In this document: positions 50,194 to 58,089 of the stretch, one piece after another
Layout: each line of letters opens with the position of its first letter
How positions within the stretch are numbered: the first letter of the stretch is position 1
DNA from: Longivirga sp036510975
Lineage (GTDB): Bacteria; Actinomycetota; Actinomycetes; S36-B12; CAIYMF01
Assembly: GCA_036510975.1 (NCBI GenBank)
Contig: DATCCY010000073.1
Span: 1-64,000, forward strand
Direction: 5' to 3'
DNA: 64,000 nucleotides
Position numbers and translations under genes: made by a program
Notes under the pieces: model-generated
What the model saw: only the letters and a program-made list of their open reading frames with translations
Told to the model about the DNA's origin: nothing
Databases searched by the model: none

Positions 50194-52005
50194 ATGGCTG
50201 GGAAGTTCCCGCTGCCGTCGGAGATCGTTGCTCCGGCAGGCGCTGAGGGCTGGCAGGAGCTGTACAACTACTCGTCGTCGTTCAGCGCCGACCGGGCCGA
50301 GTACGAGGACTCCATGTTCTGGTTCCAGGACGGCGTCCACTGGCCCAAGGCGCTCCTGCCCTGGGACGCATCGCTGATGGAGATGGCGATCGTCTCGCTC
50401 TCGCAGTACAACAGCCGGCACCTGCTCGTTCCGCCTGCCAACGGCATCGACTTCCGCATCCTCAACGGCTACGTCTACCTCTCGCCGGTGCCGGCGCCCG
50501 AGGAGGACATCCCGATGCGGGCCGAGCAGTTCATGCAACGCGCCGGTCACTACTTCCTCAACTGGAACGAGCTCTACGACAACTGGCTGGTCAAGATCCG
50601 CGACCTGGTCAAGGAGATGGAGCTCCTCGAGTTCTCCTCGCTCCCCGACGTCGAGCCGCTCGAGGTGGTCACGTCCGGCGCCGGCGTCGGCTCGGGTGGT
50701 GCCATCCAGGCGAACTACCTCAAGCTCCTCTCCTGTGCCAGCACGCTGTGGCAGTACCACTTCGAGTTCCTCAACCTGGGCTACGCCGCCTACCTGGACT
50801 TCTTCGGGTTCTGCAAGCAGGCGTTCCCCGGCATCTCCGACCTCGCGATCGCGAAGATGGTCGCCGGCGTTGAGGTCGACCTCTTCCGGCCCGACGAGGA
50901 GCTCAAGCGCCTGGCCCGGATGGCGGTCGACACCGGCATCACCGACGCCTTCAAGACCGGTGACGTCGCGGGCACCTGCCAGGCGCTCCGTGCCGCCGGG
51001 GAGTACGGCGAGGCCTGGATCTCCTCGTTCCAGCAGTCGGCCGAGCCGTGGTTCAACTTCTCGACCGGGTCGGGCTTCTCGAGCCAGGACAAGATCTGGA
51101 TCGAGAACGTCGAGATCCCCTTCGACTTCATCAAGAACTACATCGACAGCCTTCAGGCCGGTGGCGACATCAACCGGCCGACCGAGGCCATCGCCGCCGA
51201 GCGCGACCGCATCGTGGCCGAGTACATGACCTTCCTGGCGTCCGACGAGGACCGTGAGGCCTTCAACGGCAAGCTCGGTCTCGCCCGCGTGGTCTTCCCC
51301 TACGTCGAGAACCACAACTTCTACGTCGAGCACTGGAGCCACTCGGTCATCTGGCGCAAGATGAAGGAGCTCGGTGCCGTGTTCGCCAAGGAGGGCTTCC
51401 TGGACGCGCCGGAGGACATCTTCTACCTCAGGCGCCACGAGGTCCCCGACGCCCTGTTCGACCTCTACCACTCGTGGGCGGCCCCGGCACCCGCACGTGG
51501 ACCGCACTACTGGCCGCCGATCGTGGCGAGGCGCAAGGGCATCGTCGAGGCGCTCAACACCTGGAAGCCGTCGCCGGCCCTGGGCGTGCCGCCGGAGGTC
51601 GTGACCGAACCGTTCACGATCATGCTCTGGGGCATCACGTCGGACTCGATCGCCAACTGGCTCGGGGGCGGTGCGAGCGAGGACGGCACGCTCAACGGCA
51701 TGGCGGCCTCCCCCGGTGTCGAGGAGGGCCCCGCGCGCGTCATCTTCGGGCCGGACCAGATCAACGAGGTCCTCGACGGCGAGATCCTCGTCGCCCCGCT
51801 GACGGCGCCGAGTTGGGCGCCCATCTTCGGCAAGATCAAGGCGACCGTCACGGACACCGGCGGCATGATGAGCCACGCCGCCATCGTCTGCCGCGAGTAC
51901 GGCCTGCCCGCCGTCACGGGCACCGGCTTCGCCACCTCGACGATCAAGACCGGCCAGCGGATCAGGGTCGACGGGTCCAACGGCAAGGTCACGATCCTCG
52001 ACTGA
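50194..52005 (+). CDS. Phosphohistidine-swivel subunit of an aryl phosphotransferase
   Basis: 603 residues (about 67 kDa) from ATG 50194 after AGAAGGAG. The C-terminus carries the mobile PEP-utilising motif TDTGGMMSHAAIVCRE, with His561 as the phosphoryl carrier. The N-terminal 450 residues are helical and resemble the 70-kDa subunit of phenylphosphate synthase. The TIM-barrel PEP/pyruvate domain of true PEP synthase is absent. It should accept phosphate from the ATP subunit and pass it to a phenolic hydroxyl. The 89-base gap before it is the longest in the upstream operon. Confidence 0.87.
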   Translation: MAGKFPLPSEIVAPAGAEGWQELYNYSSSFSADRAEYEDSMFWFQDGVHWPKALLPWDASLMEMAIVSLSQYNSRHLLVPPANGIDFRILNGYVYLSPVPAPEEDIPMRAEQFMQRAGHYFLNWNELYDNWLVKIRDLVKEMELLEFSSLPDVEPLEVVTSGAGVGSGGAIQANYLKLLSCASTLWQYHFEFLNLGYAAYLDFFGFCKQAFPGISDLAIAKMVAGVEVDLFRPDEELKRLARMAVDTGITDAFKTGDVAGTCQALRAAGEYGEAWISSFQQSAEPWFNFSTGSGFSSQDKIWIENVEIPFDFIKNYIDSLQAGGDINRPTEAIAAERDRIVAEYMTFLASDEDREAFNGKLGLARVVFPYVENHNFYVEHWSHSVIWRKMKELGAVFAKEGFLDAPEDIFYLRRHEVPDALFDLYHSWAAPAPARGPHYWPPIVARRKGIVEALNTWKPSPALGVPPEVVTEPFTIMLWGITSDSIANWLGGGASEDGTLNGMAASPGVEEGPARVIFGPDQINEVLDGEILVAPLTAPSWAPIFGKIKATVTDTGGMMSHAAIVCREYGLPAVTGTGFATSTIKTGQRIRVDGSNGKVTILD

Positions 52006-52013
52006 GGACCGCT

Positions 52014-52052
52014 GTCCCGCCTGGGGGTTCGATCCGCACCCCTGGGCGGGAC
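52014..52052 (+). terminator. Hairpin between swivel subunit and Rieske oxygenase genes
   Basis: GTCCCGCC (52014-52021) pairs with GGCGGGAC (52045-52052), with further GGGG/CCCC pairing inside. It starts nine bases after the stop at 52005. It could be a partial terminator or an mRNA-stabilising structure, since the next gene on the same strand belongs to the same system. Confidence 0.5.
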
Positions 52053-52100
52053 GGTCCGGCACACTCGTCCCAGCAGCAGCACATCGGGAAAGGGACCGCG

Positions 52101-53363
52101 ATGCTCACCGTCGAGCAGAACAACGAGCTGACCCAGGTCGGGCCGGGCACGCCCATGGGTGAGCTCCTGCGCCGCTACTGGTACCCCATCGCCTTCGAGC
52201 AGGACTTCGACCGCGTGCCGTCGAAGTCCGTGCGGTTGCTCAGCGAGGACTGGACGCTCTACAAGACGCCGAGCGGGCGGTACGGGATCATCGCGGAGCA
52301 GTGCGCGCACCGTCGCGCCTCCATGACCTACGGCGTGGTCCACGAGGACGGCATCCGCTGCGGCTACCACGGCTGGAAGTACGACTTCAGCGGCCAGTGC
52401 GTCGAGCAGCCCGCCGAGGCCGAGAACCAGAACTTCAAGGACCGCGTGAAGATGAAGGGCGGCAAGGCGCAGACCATGGGCGGCATGGTCTGGGTCTACG
52501 TCGGACCCGATCCCGCTCCCGAGCTGCCGCGCTTCGACGTGTTCGTCAAGGACGGCATCCGCGACGTCGGCTACACGACGATCCCGTGCAACTGGCTGCA
52601 GATCATGGAGAACTCGGTCGACCCGCACCACGTCGAGTGGCTGCACGGCTACTACTTCAACTTCGTCGGCGAGACGAACGGCTTCGAGGCGCCCAAGGCG
52701 TTCCAGAAGAAGCACATCAAGACCGGGTTCGACGAGATGGAGTGGGGCATCCTCAAGCGACGCGTCCTCGAGGGTTCCACCGAGGAGGGCGACGACTGGA
52801 AGATCGGCCACCCGCTGGTGTTCCCGTTCTACATGCGGGTCGGCGGCGCCTACATCGACCAGATGCAGATCCGCGTCCCCATCGACGACACGCACACCTG
52901 GAAGCTCTTCTACTCCACGCACAACCCGGGCGAGACCCTCGAGGTCCAGGACCGTCCGGTGGTCTACGAGTACCTCTGGAAGGACGAGTCGGGCCGCTTC
53001 ATCACCGACTACATCGAGGGCCAGGACATCATGGCCTGGGTGTCGCAGGGCCCGATCACCGACCGCACGCAGGAGCACCTGGGTCGTTCGGACGCCGGCG
53101 TCGCGATGCTGCGCAAGATGTTCAAGGAGAACATGCGCAAGGTGGCCAACGGCGAGGACCCGCTCGGGACGGTGCGCGAGAAGCACGAGATCATCAACCT
53201 GCCCTGCGAGAAGGACAAGTTCGGCGCCGAGCGCACCTTCGCCGCCGCGTGGATCAACGGTGGCTCGATGCGCTACAGCCCGATCAAGGACCGGCTCCTC
53301 GAGCTGCACGAGAGCTACTGGGCGGGTGTCGAGGCGGCCGAGAAGGCCGGAGCCGGTGCCTGA
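52101..53363 (+). CDS. Rieske non-heme iron oxygenase, alpha subunit (phthalate/vanillate type)
   Basis: 420 residues from ATG 52101. The Rieske cluster ligands are Cys68, His70, Cys87 and His90 (CAHRRAS and CGYHGWKYD). The mononuclear iron site is NSVDPHHVEWLH with Asp174, His177 and His182. The single-subunit form fits oxygenases that hydroxylate or O-demethylate aromatic acids or ethers. It follows the aryl-phosphotransferase genes and probably takes electrons from the Rieske ferredoxin (40460-40840) and the FAD reductase (55158-56495). An aryl phosphate substrate is inferred. Confidence 0.92.
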   Translation: MLTVEQNNELTQVGPGTPMGELLRRYWYPIAFEQDFDRVPSKSVRLLSEDWTLYKTPSGRYGIIAEQCAHRRASMTYGVVHEDGIRCGYHGWKYDFSGQCVEQPAEAENQNFKDRVKMKGGKAQTMGGMVWVYVGPDPAPELPRFDVFVKDGIRDVGYTTIPCNWLQIMENSVDPHHVEWLHGYYFNFVGETNGFEAPKAFQKKHIKTGFDEMEWGILKRRVLEGSTEEGDDWKIGHPLVFPFYMRVGGAYIDQMQIRVPIDDTHTWKLFYSTHNPGETLEVQDRPVVYEYLWKDESGRFITDYIEGQDIMAWVSQGPITDRTQEHLGRSDAGVAMLRKMFKENMRKVANGEDPLGTVREKHEIINLPCEKDKFGAERTFAAAWINGGSMRYSPIKDRLLELHESYWAGVEAAEKAGAGA

Positions 53364-53679
53364 CCCGTCGTCGTCGGAGGCCGCCCGGGTTCGGGTGGCC
53401 TCCGCGGCCGATACTGCTGCGGTGACCGGAGTGCTGCCGCACGACCCGCACCAGCTGCCTGCGCCCACCGAGTGGTTCGCTCCTGACGCCGAGCGGCACT
53501 ACCTGGACCGCCCCAGGTTCTGTCCGATGTGTGCCGCGTCGATCGGCGAGCACGGCGGGATCACCACCGAGTACTGGACCGGCGACACCCGCAACTTCAT
53601 GACCTGGTGCGGCGGGTGCGGCTGGTTCGGGGAGGTCGTCCGCTTCGACCGGGTGACGATCTACGAGGAGGAGCACTGA
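53356..53679 (+). CDS. Small zinc-ribbon protein of the catabolic operon
   Basis: 107 residues from GTG 53356, overlapping the oxygenase stop by eight bases; GTG 53422 is a shorter alternative. Two Cys-x2-Cys knuckles (RFCPMC and TWCGGC) about 35 residues apart suggest a structural zinc site. The rest is acidic and ends YEEEH. No family recognised. Its tight coupling to the oxygenase suggests an accessory subunit or substrate-handling role. Confidence 0.7.
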   Translation: MPDPSSSEAARVRVASAADTAAVTGVLPHDPHQLPAPTEWFAPDAERHYLDRPRFCPMCAASIGEHGGITTEYWTGDTRNFMTWCGGCGWFGEVVRFDRVTIYEEEH

Positions 53680-53681
53680 CC

Positions 53682-54443
53682 GTGCTCTCCGGCGCCACCG
53701 CCTCGTTGCTCGACGACGCGCACCGTTCTCGCACGTGCGTCGAGGCTGCGTCCGTCGAGATCGCAGACCTGGCCGAGGCGTACGAGATCCAGGACGCCCT
53801 CACGGCACTGCGCATCTCGCGCGGCGCCCGCCCCGTGGGCTGGAAGCTGGGCTACACCTCCCAGGTGATGCGCGACCAGCTCGGCGTGCCCGAGCCCAAC
53901 CACGGCCCGCTGCTCTCGGACATGACGCTCCCCGACGGCGGGGAGCTGCCGGCCAGGCTGATCCACCCGCGGGTCGAGCCCGAGGTCGCTCTCGTCCTGG
54001 CCACCGCCCCCCGGCCCGGAGCGAGCGCCCAGGACGTCCTGGACCGCTGCGCCGGCGCCTACGCGGCGCTCGAGGTCGTCGACTCGGTGTGGTGCCGCTA
54101 CGAGTTCGACCTCGAGCACAACACCGCGGACGGCTCGTCGGCCGCTCACCTGGTCCTCGGCCCGGAGATCCCGCTCGAGTCCGTCGGGGGAGTCCGCGTC
54201 GCGCTGGAGCTCGACGGCGTGGAGCAGGGCACCGGGGTCGGGTCGGATGCCGCGGGCCACCCTGCGCTGGCCGTCGCCTGGCTCGTCGAGGTGCTCGCCG
54301 CGCAGGGCAGGCACCTCTCGCCCGGCGACGTCGTCCTCACCGGTGGGCTCACCGCCGCGGTCCCGATCGAGCCCGGGAACGTAGTGAGCGCCGTGTTCGC
54401 GCCCGCGTCTGGCGATCGCGTACGGGTCACGGTCCGCCGATGA
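53682..54443 (+). CDS. 2-keto-4-pentenoate hydratase/decarboxylase family (copy 3)
   Basis: 253 residues from GTG 53682 with GAGGAG upstream, three bases after the zinc-ribbon stop. Motifs GWKLGYTS and RVEPEVALVLA are conserved. It is more diverged than copies 1 and 2 and lies in the upper-pathway operon, so it may act on a substituted ring-cleavage product or in another step. Confidence 0.87.
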   Translation: MLSGATASLLDDAHRSRTCVEAASVEIADLAEAYEIQDALTALRISRGARPVGWKLGYTSQVMRDQLGVPEPNHGPLLSDMTLPDGGELPARLIHPRVEPEVALVLATAPRPGASAQDVLDRCAGAYAALEVVDSVWCRYEFDLEHNTADGSSAAHLVLGPEIPLESVGGVRVALELDGVEQGTGVGSDAAGHPALAVAWLVEVLAAQGRHLSPGDVVLTGGLTAAVPIEPGNVVSAVFAPASGDRVRVTVRR

Positions 54444-55090
54444 AGGCCCTCCTCCTCGACTTCGGCGGTCCTGTCCTGCGGACCCCGTTCGAGCTGCTGC
54501 GCGGCGGCGAGATCAGAGCGGGCCTGCCGCAGGGGTCGCTGCGCTGGACCGGCCCGTTCGACCCGTCCGCCGACGCGGACTGGCGGCGGATGCAGCGCGG
54601 GGACATGAGCGAACGCGAGTACTGGGCGCGCAAGGCCGAGGAGTTCGCCGCGCTCACCGGTGCCGAAGCCGGCGTCCGCGGCCTCATGGACGTGCTCTTC
54701 GCGGGTGCCGAGGACGAGCTGGTCCGTCCGGAGGCCCGCGACATCGTGGCCCTCGCGAAGCGGGCGGGCCTGACCGTGGCGGTGCTCACCAACGACATGC
54801 GGGCCTTCCACGGCGACGAGTGGGTCGAGCGCATGTCCATCCTGCGCGAGATTGATCTCGTCGTCGACGGCTCCGTGGAGCATGTGCTCAAGCCGGACCC
54901 GCGCATCTACCGGCTGGCGGTGGAGCGTCTCGGCGTCGATGCGGAGGACTGCCTCTTCGTCGACGACCAGCAGGGCAACGTCGAAGGAGCACTCGCGGTG
55001 GGCATGTCCGCCCGGTGGTTCGACGTCACGGCTCCGGACGCGTCCTTCGCCGCCGTCGTCGCAGCACTGGCCGGCCTCGACCGGGGCTGA
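54440..55090 (+). CDS. HAD-superfamily phosphatase-like protein (copy 2)
   Basis: 216 residues; ATG overlaps the hydratase stop by four bases. Motif I is LLLDFGGPVL, with Gly at the +2 position, as in YihX-like phosphatases. Motif II is AVLTNDM, the lysine is in HVLKPDP and motif IV is LFVDDQQGN. It resembles the HAD at 39758-40390. Sitting in the aryl-phosphate operon, it is a second candidate for removing phosphate from an intermediate. Confidence 0.85.
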   Translation: MKALLLDFGGPVLRTPFELLRGGEIRAGLPQGSLRWTGPFDPSADADWRRMQRGDMSEREYWARKAEEFAALTGAEAGVRGLMDVLFAGAEDELVRPEARDIVALAKRAGLTVAVLTNDMRAFHGDEWVERMSILREIDLVVDGSVEHVLKPDPRIYRLAVERLGVDAEDCLFVDDQQGNVEGALAVGMSARWFDVTAPDASFAAVVAALAGLDRG

Positions 55091-55157
55091 GTGTGACGCT
55101 CGCCCCTCCCGGCCTGTCGTCGCGCACGGCGGGCCGGTGGTGTGGTCGGATGCGAAC

Positions 55158-56495
55158 GTGACGATGCGGATCGCTGTTGTCGGCGCCGGGCCCTCGGGCC
55201 TGTACGCCGCGGATGCCCTGTCCACCGCCGGTTCGGACGTCGACGTCCTCGACCGTCTGCCCGTGCCCTTCGGCCTCGTGCGCTACGGCGTGGCGCCGGA
55301 CCACCACTCGATCCGTTCGGTGCGCGACACCCTGCAGAAGGTGCTCGAGAAGCCCGGCGTCCGCTTCCTCGGCGGCGTGGAGGTGGGACGCGACGTCTCG
55401 GTCCCGCAGCTGCTGGCGGCGTACGACGGAGTCCTCCTGACCTATGGCGCCTCCCGCGACCGACGGCTCGACGTGCCGGGCGAGGAGCTCGCCGGCAGCC
55501 TCGCCGCCACGGACTTCGTCGCCTGGTACTGCGGCCACCCCGACGCCGATCGAGCCACCGTCGAGGCGGCGCTGGCCGCCGCCCGGTCCGTGGTCGTCGT
55601 GGGCGTGGGCAACGTCGCGGTCGACGTCACCCGGGTCCTCACCGCTCCGCCGGACCGCCTCGAGGTCACCGAGATGCCCCAGCACGTCCTCGATGCGCTG
55701 CGCTCCTCGAGCATCAACGACGTGCACGTGCTCGGTCGTCGCGGCCCGGCGCAGGCGACCTGGACGACCAAGGAGCTCAAGGAGCTCGGCGAGCTCGACG
55801 GCGTCGACGTGCTCGTCGACGACCCGAACGACCTCGACCTCGAACCGGTCAGTGCCGCGCTCGTCGAGAGCGACCGCGTGGTCGCGCGCAACGTCGACGT
55901 CATCCGGAGCTGGTCCGAGCACGTCCTGGACGGCACGCAACGGCACATCCACCTGCACTTCCACTCCCGCCCCGCCGAGCTGCGCGGCACCGGCCGCGTG
56001 TCGTCGGTCGTCGTCGAGCGCACCACCGTCGACGACTCCGGAGCCGCCCACGGCACCGGGGAGACCTACGAGGTCGGTGCCCAGCTCGTGATCCGCTCGG
56101 TCGGCTACCGCGGGGTCGCCCTCGACGGCGTCCCCTTCGACGAGCGCCGCAACGTGGTCCCCAACGTCGACGGCCGGGTCGTCCACGCCGACGGCACGCC
56201 CGTGCCGGGCCTCTACGTCGCCGGCTGGATCAAGCGCGGCCCGACCGGCATCATCGGGACGAACAAGAAGGACGCCGCAGCGACGGTGGCGTCGCTGCTC
56301 GCCGACCTCGAGGGACGCGAGAGCAAGGGCGGCGAGGGCGTCGAGCGCACCCTGCGCGAGCAGGGGGTCGACGTCGTGACCCTCGCCGGCTGGCGGTCGA
56401 TCGACGCGGCCGAGCGGGCGCTGGGTGCCACGCGCGGCCGTGAGCGGACCACGATCCACGAGATCGACGCGCTGCTCGGCGCCTCGCGCGGCTGA
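55158..56495 (+). CDS. FAD-dependent ferredoxin-NADP reductase (FprA/adrenodoxin-reductase type)
   Basis: 443-445 residues from GTG 55158 or ATG 55164. FAD motif VVGAGPSGLYAA, FGLVRYGVAPDHH, NADP motif VVGVGNVAVDVTRVL and the late GWIKRGPTGIIGTNK match FprA. It moves electrons from NADPH to a ferredoxin. As the last gene of the rightward operon it probably serves the Rieske ferredoxin and oxygenase of this cluster, which would make a three-component system. Confidence 0.9.
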   Translation: MTMRIAVVGAGPSGLYAADALSTAGSDVDVLDRLPVPFGLVRYGVAPDHHSIRSVRDTLQKVLEKPGVRFLGGVEVGRDVSVPQLLAAYDGVLLTYGASRDRRLDVPGEELAGSLAATDFVAWYCGHPDADRATVEAALAAARSVVVVGVGNVAVDVTRVLTAPPDRLEVTEMPQHVLDALRSSSINDVHVLGRRGPAQATWTTKELKELGELDGVDVLVDDPNDLDLEPVSAALVESDRVVARNVDVIRSWSEHVLDGTQRHIHLHFHSRPAELRGTGRVSSVVVERTTVDDSGAAHGTGETYEVGAQLVIRSVGYRGVALDGVPFDERRNVVPNVDGRVVHADGTPVPGLYVAGWIKRGPTGIIGTNKKDAAATVASLLADLEGRESKGGEGVERTLREQGVDVVTLAGWRSIDAAERALGATRGRERTTIHEIDALLGASRG

Positions 56496-56539
56496 GCCTC
56501 CCGCGAGTCGCCCGACGCACCGTCCGGACGACCGACGGC

Positions 56540-57055
56540 TCAGACGTCGCGCGGGGTGATCCGGCCCGTGTGCACGTCGTAGATGGCTCCGGCCACCACC
56601 AGGTCGCGGGGCAGCAGCGGGTAGGACCGGATGCGTCGCACGTCGTAGGCCAGCGCGACCTCCTGGTCGGGCACGGTGCGGAACTCCACCGAGTTCGTGT
56701 CGATGCCGTACTGGTCGAGGATCGAGGCGTGGATCTCCTCCTCGGTCGCGCTCGCCATCTTGCAGTGTGTGTGCGGCATGACCAGCACCCGCGTCACGTC
56801 GAGCAGGTAGGCCGCGAGGACCAGGGTGCGCAGGACGTCGTCGGTCACGCGGGCACCGGCGTTGCGCAGGATCTTCACGTCGCCCTGCTCCATGCCGAGC
56901 AGCTGCAGCGGCTCGATGCGGCTGTCCATGCACGTCACGAGGGCGAGCCCTCTGGCCGCGCGCCCGCTGAGGCCGGTGCCGGGGAAGTGGGCGGCGTAGT
57001 CGGCGTTGCCCGCGAGGACGTCGGCGAAGGAGTCGTCAGGGAAGGAAGGCGTCAC
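56540..57055 (-). CDS. Beta-carbonic anhydrase
   Basis: 171 residues from GTG 57055. Zinc and catalytic residues are in CMDSR (Cys42, Asp44, Arg46) and HTHC (His95, Cys98), as in class beta enzymes. It interconverts carbon dioxide and bicarbonate. The length is that of the shorter bacterial subfamily. It lies just outside the catabolic block, converging on the reductase gene. Confidence 0.92.
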   Translation of the reverse strand: MTPSFPDDSFADVLAGNADYAAHFPGTGLSGRAARGLALVTCMDSRIEPLQLLGMEQGDVKILRNAGARVTDDVLRTLVLAAYLLDVTRVLVMPHTHCKMASATEEEIHASILDQYGIDTNSVEFRTVPDQEVALAYDVRRIRSYPLLPRDLVVAGAIYDVHTGRITPRDV

Positions 57056-57102
57056 GTCTCGACGCTAGCGAACGACGGCCCCGAAACGCGCACGGGTGGG
57101 CG

Positions 57103-58089
57103 TCAGCGCCAGGACGGCGCGACCAGGACGGCACCGGCGACCCAGACGTGGGCGTCGACGGCCTTCTTGCCGCAGGACTCCGGCTTCGGGTCGGGCAGCG
57201 TCTCGCGCACCACGGTCACGTGCCAGGCGCGCCCGTCGCGGTGGCGCACCTCGGTCCGCGCCTCGCCGTCGTCACCGTCCCAGCGCAGGCCGGCCGGGAC
57301 GGCCCCACCCGCCACGAGACGCAGGACGTCGAGGTCGTCGAGACCCGAGACGCCCTGGGTCGCACGGACTGCGGTCTCCGCGGCCTGAGCCGGCTGCGCG
57401 AGCGCCGTACGACCGCGGTGGTGCTCGACCGGACCGAGGTCGCCGGCGCGAGCGGAGTCGAGCACGGCGCGTGCGGCCGAGGGATCGAGACGGCCGAAGC
57501 AGTGACCGGTCGGCAGCAGGAGGGCCGTGGGGGCGAACCGGTGCCCGCCGAGATGGCTTACCTCCAGCACCCGGGAGGCGTACGCCGGGTCCTCGGCGAG
57601 ACTCTCGGCGACCGGTCGTCCCTCGAGCGCGCAGCAGACGTCGCGACGCGAGTTCGTGCACACCAGGAGGAGCGGATCGTCGCTCCGCTCGCCCCACGGC
57701 AGCAGCTCCCCCGTGGCGGCCGCCGCGAGGACCTCCGCCAGGTCCGGGCGGACCAGCTCGGAGTCGTCGAGCAGCCCCGAACGCATCCGCACGGCGCCGG
57801 GAGCGACGTGGGCGAACCAGAAGCGTCGCCGGGCGATCGCGACGTGGTCGTCGGCGTGGCGACCGACGCGGCGGGCGAGCACGACCGTGGTGCCGACGTC
57901 CTTGGGCAGCGCGCCGAGGCAGGCGCGCACCTGCTCGGGCAGGTGCGACTCGGTGAGCGCGGCGAAGCCGTAGGGCCCGGGCTGCTCGACGACCAGCCAG
58001 GCGCGGGCCCGCGGTGCCGACCCGGCGAGCGGCTCACCAGCCTCGCGCGCCAGCACCGAGCAGCGTGCGGTGGCGGTGCCGGCGCTCAC
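57103..58089 (-). CDS. Sucrase-ferredoxin-like protein
   Basis: 328 residues from GTG 58089, whose GTGA overlaps the parC stop. The thioredoxin-like ferredoxin signature is present in TNSRRDVCCALEGRP and GHRFAPTALLLPTGHCFGRL, with paired cysteines and histidines for a [2Fe-2S] cluster. The family is common in Actinobacteria, and its physiological role is unclear. Co-translation with parC is often seen in relatives (general recollection, not checked). Confidence 0.87.
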   Translation of the reverse strand: MSAGTATARCSVLAREAGEPLAGSAPRARAWLVVEQPGPYGFAALTESHLPEQVRACLGALPKDVGTTVVLARRVGRHADDHVAIARRRFWFAHVAPGAVRMRSGLLDDSELVRPDLAEVLAAAATGELLPWGERSDDPLLLVCTNSRRDVCCALEGRPVAESLAEDPAYASRVLEVSHLGGHRFAPTALLLPTGHCFGRLDPSAARAVLDSARAGDLGPVEHHRGRTALAQPAQAAETAVRATQGVSGLDDLDVLRLVAGGAVPAGLRWDGDDGEARTEVRHRDGRAWHVTVVRETLPDPKPESCGKKAVDAHVWVAGAVLVAPSWR

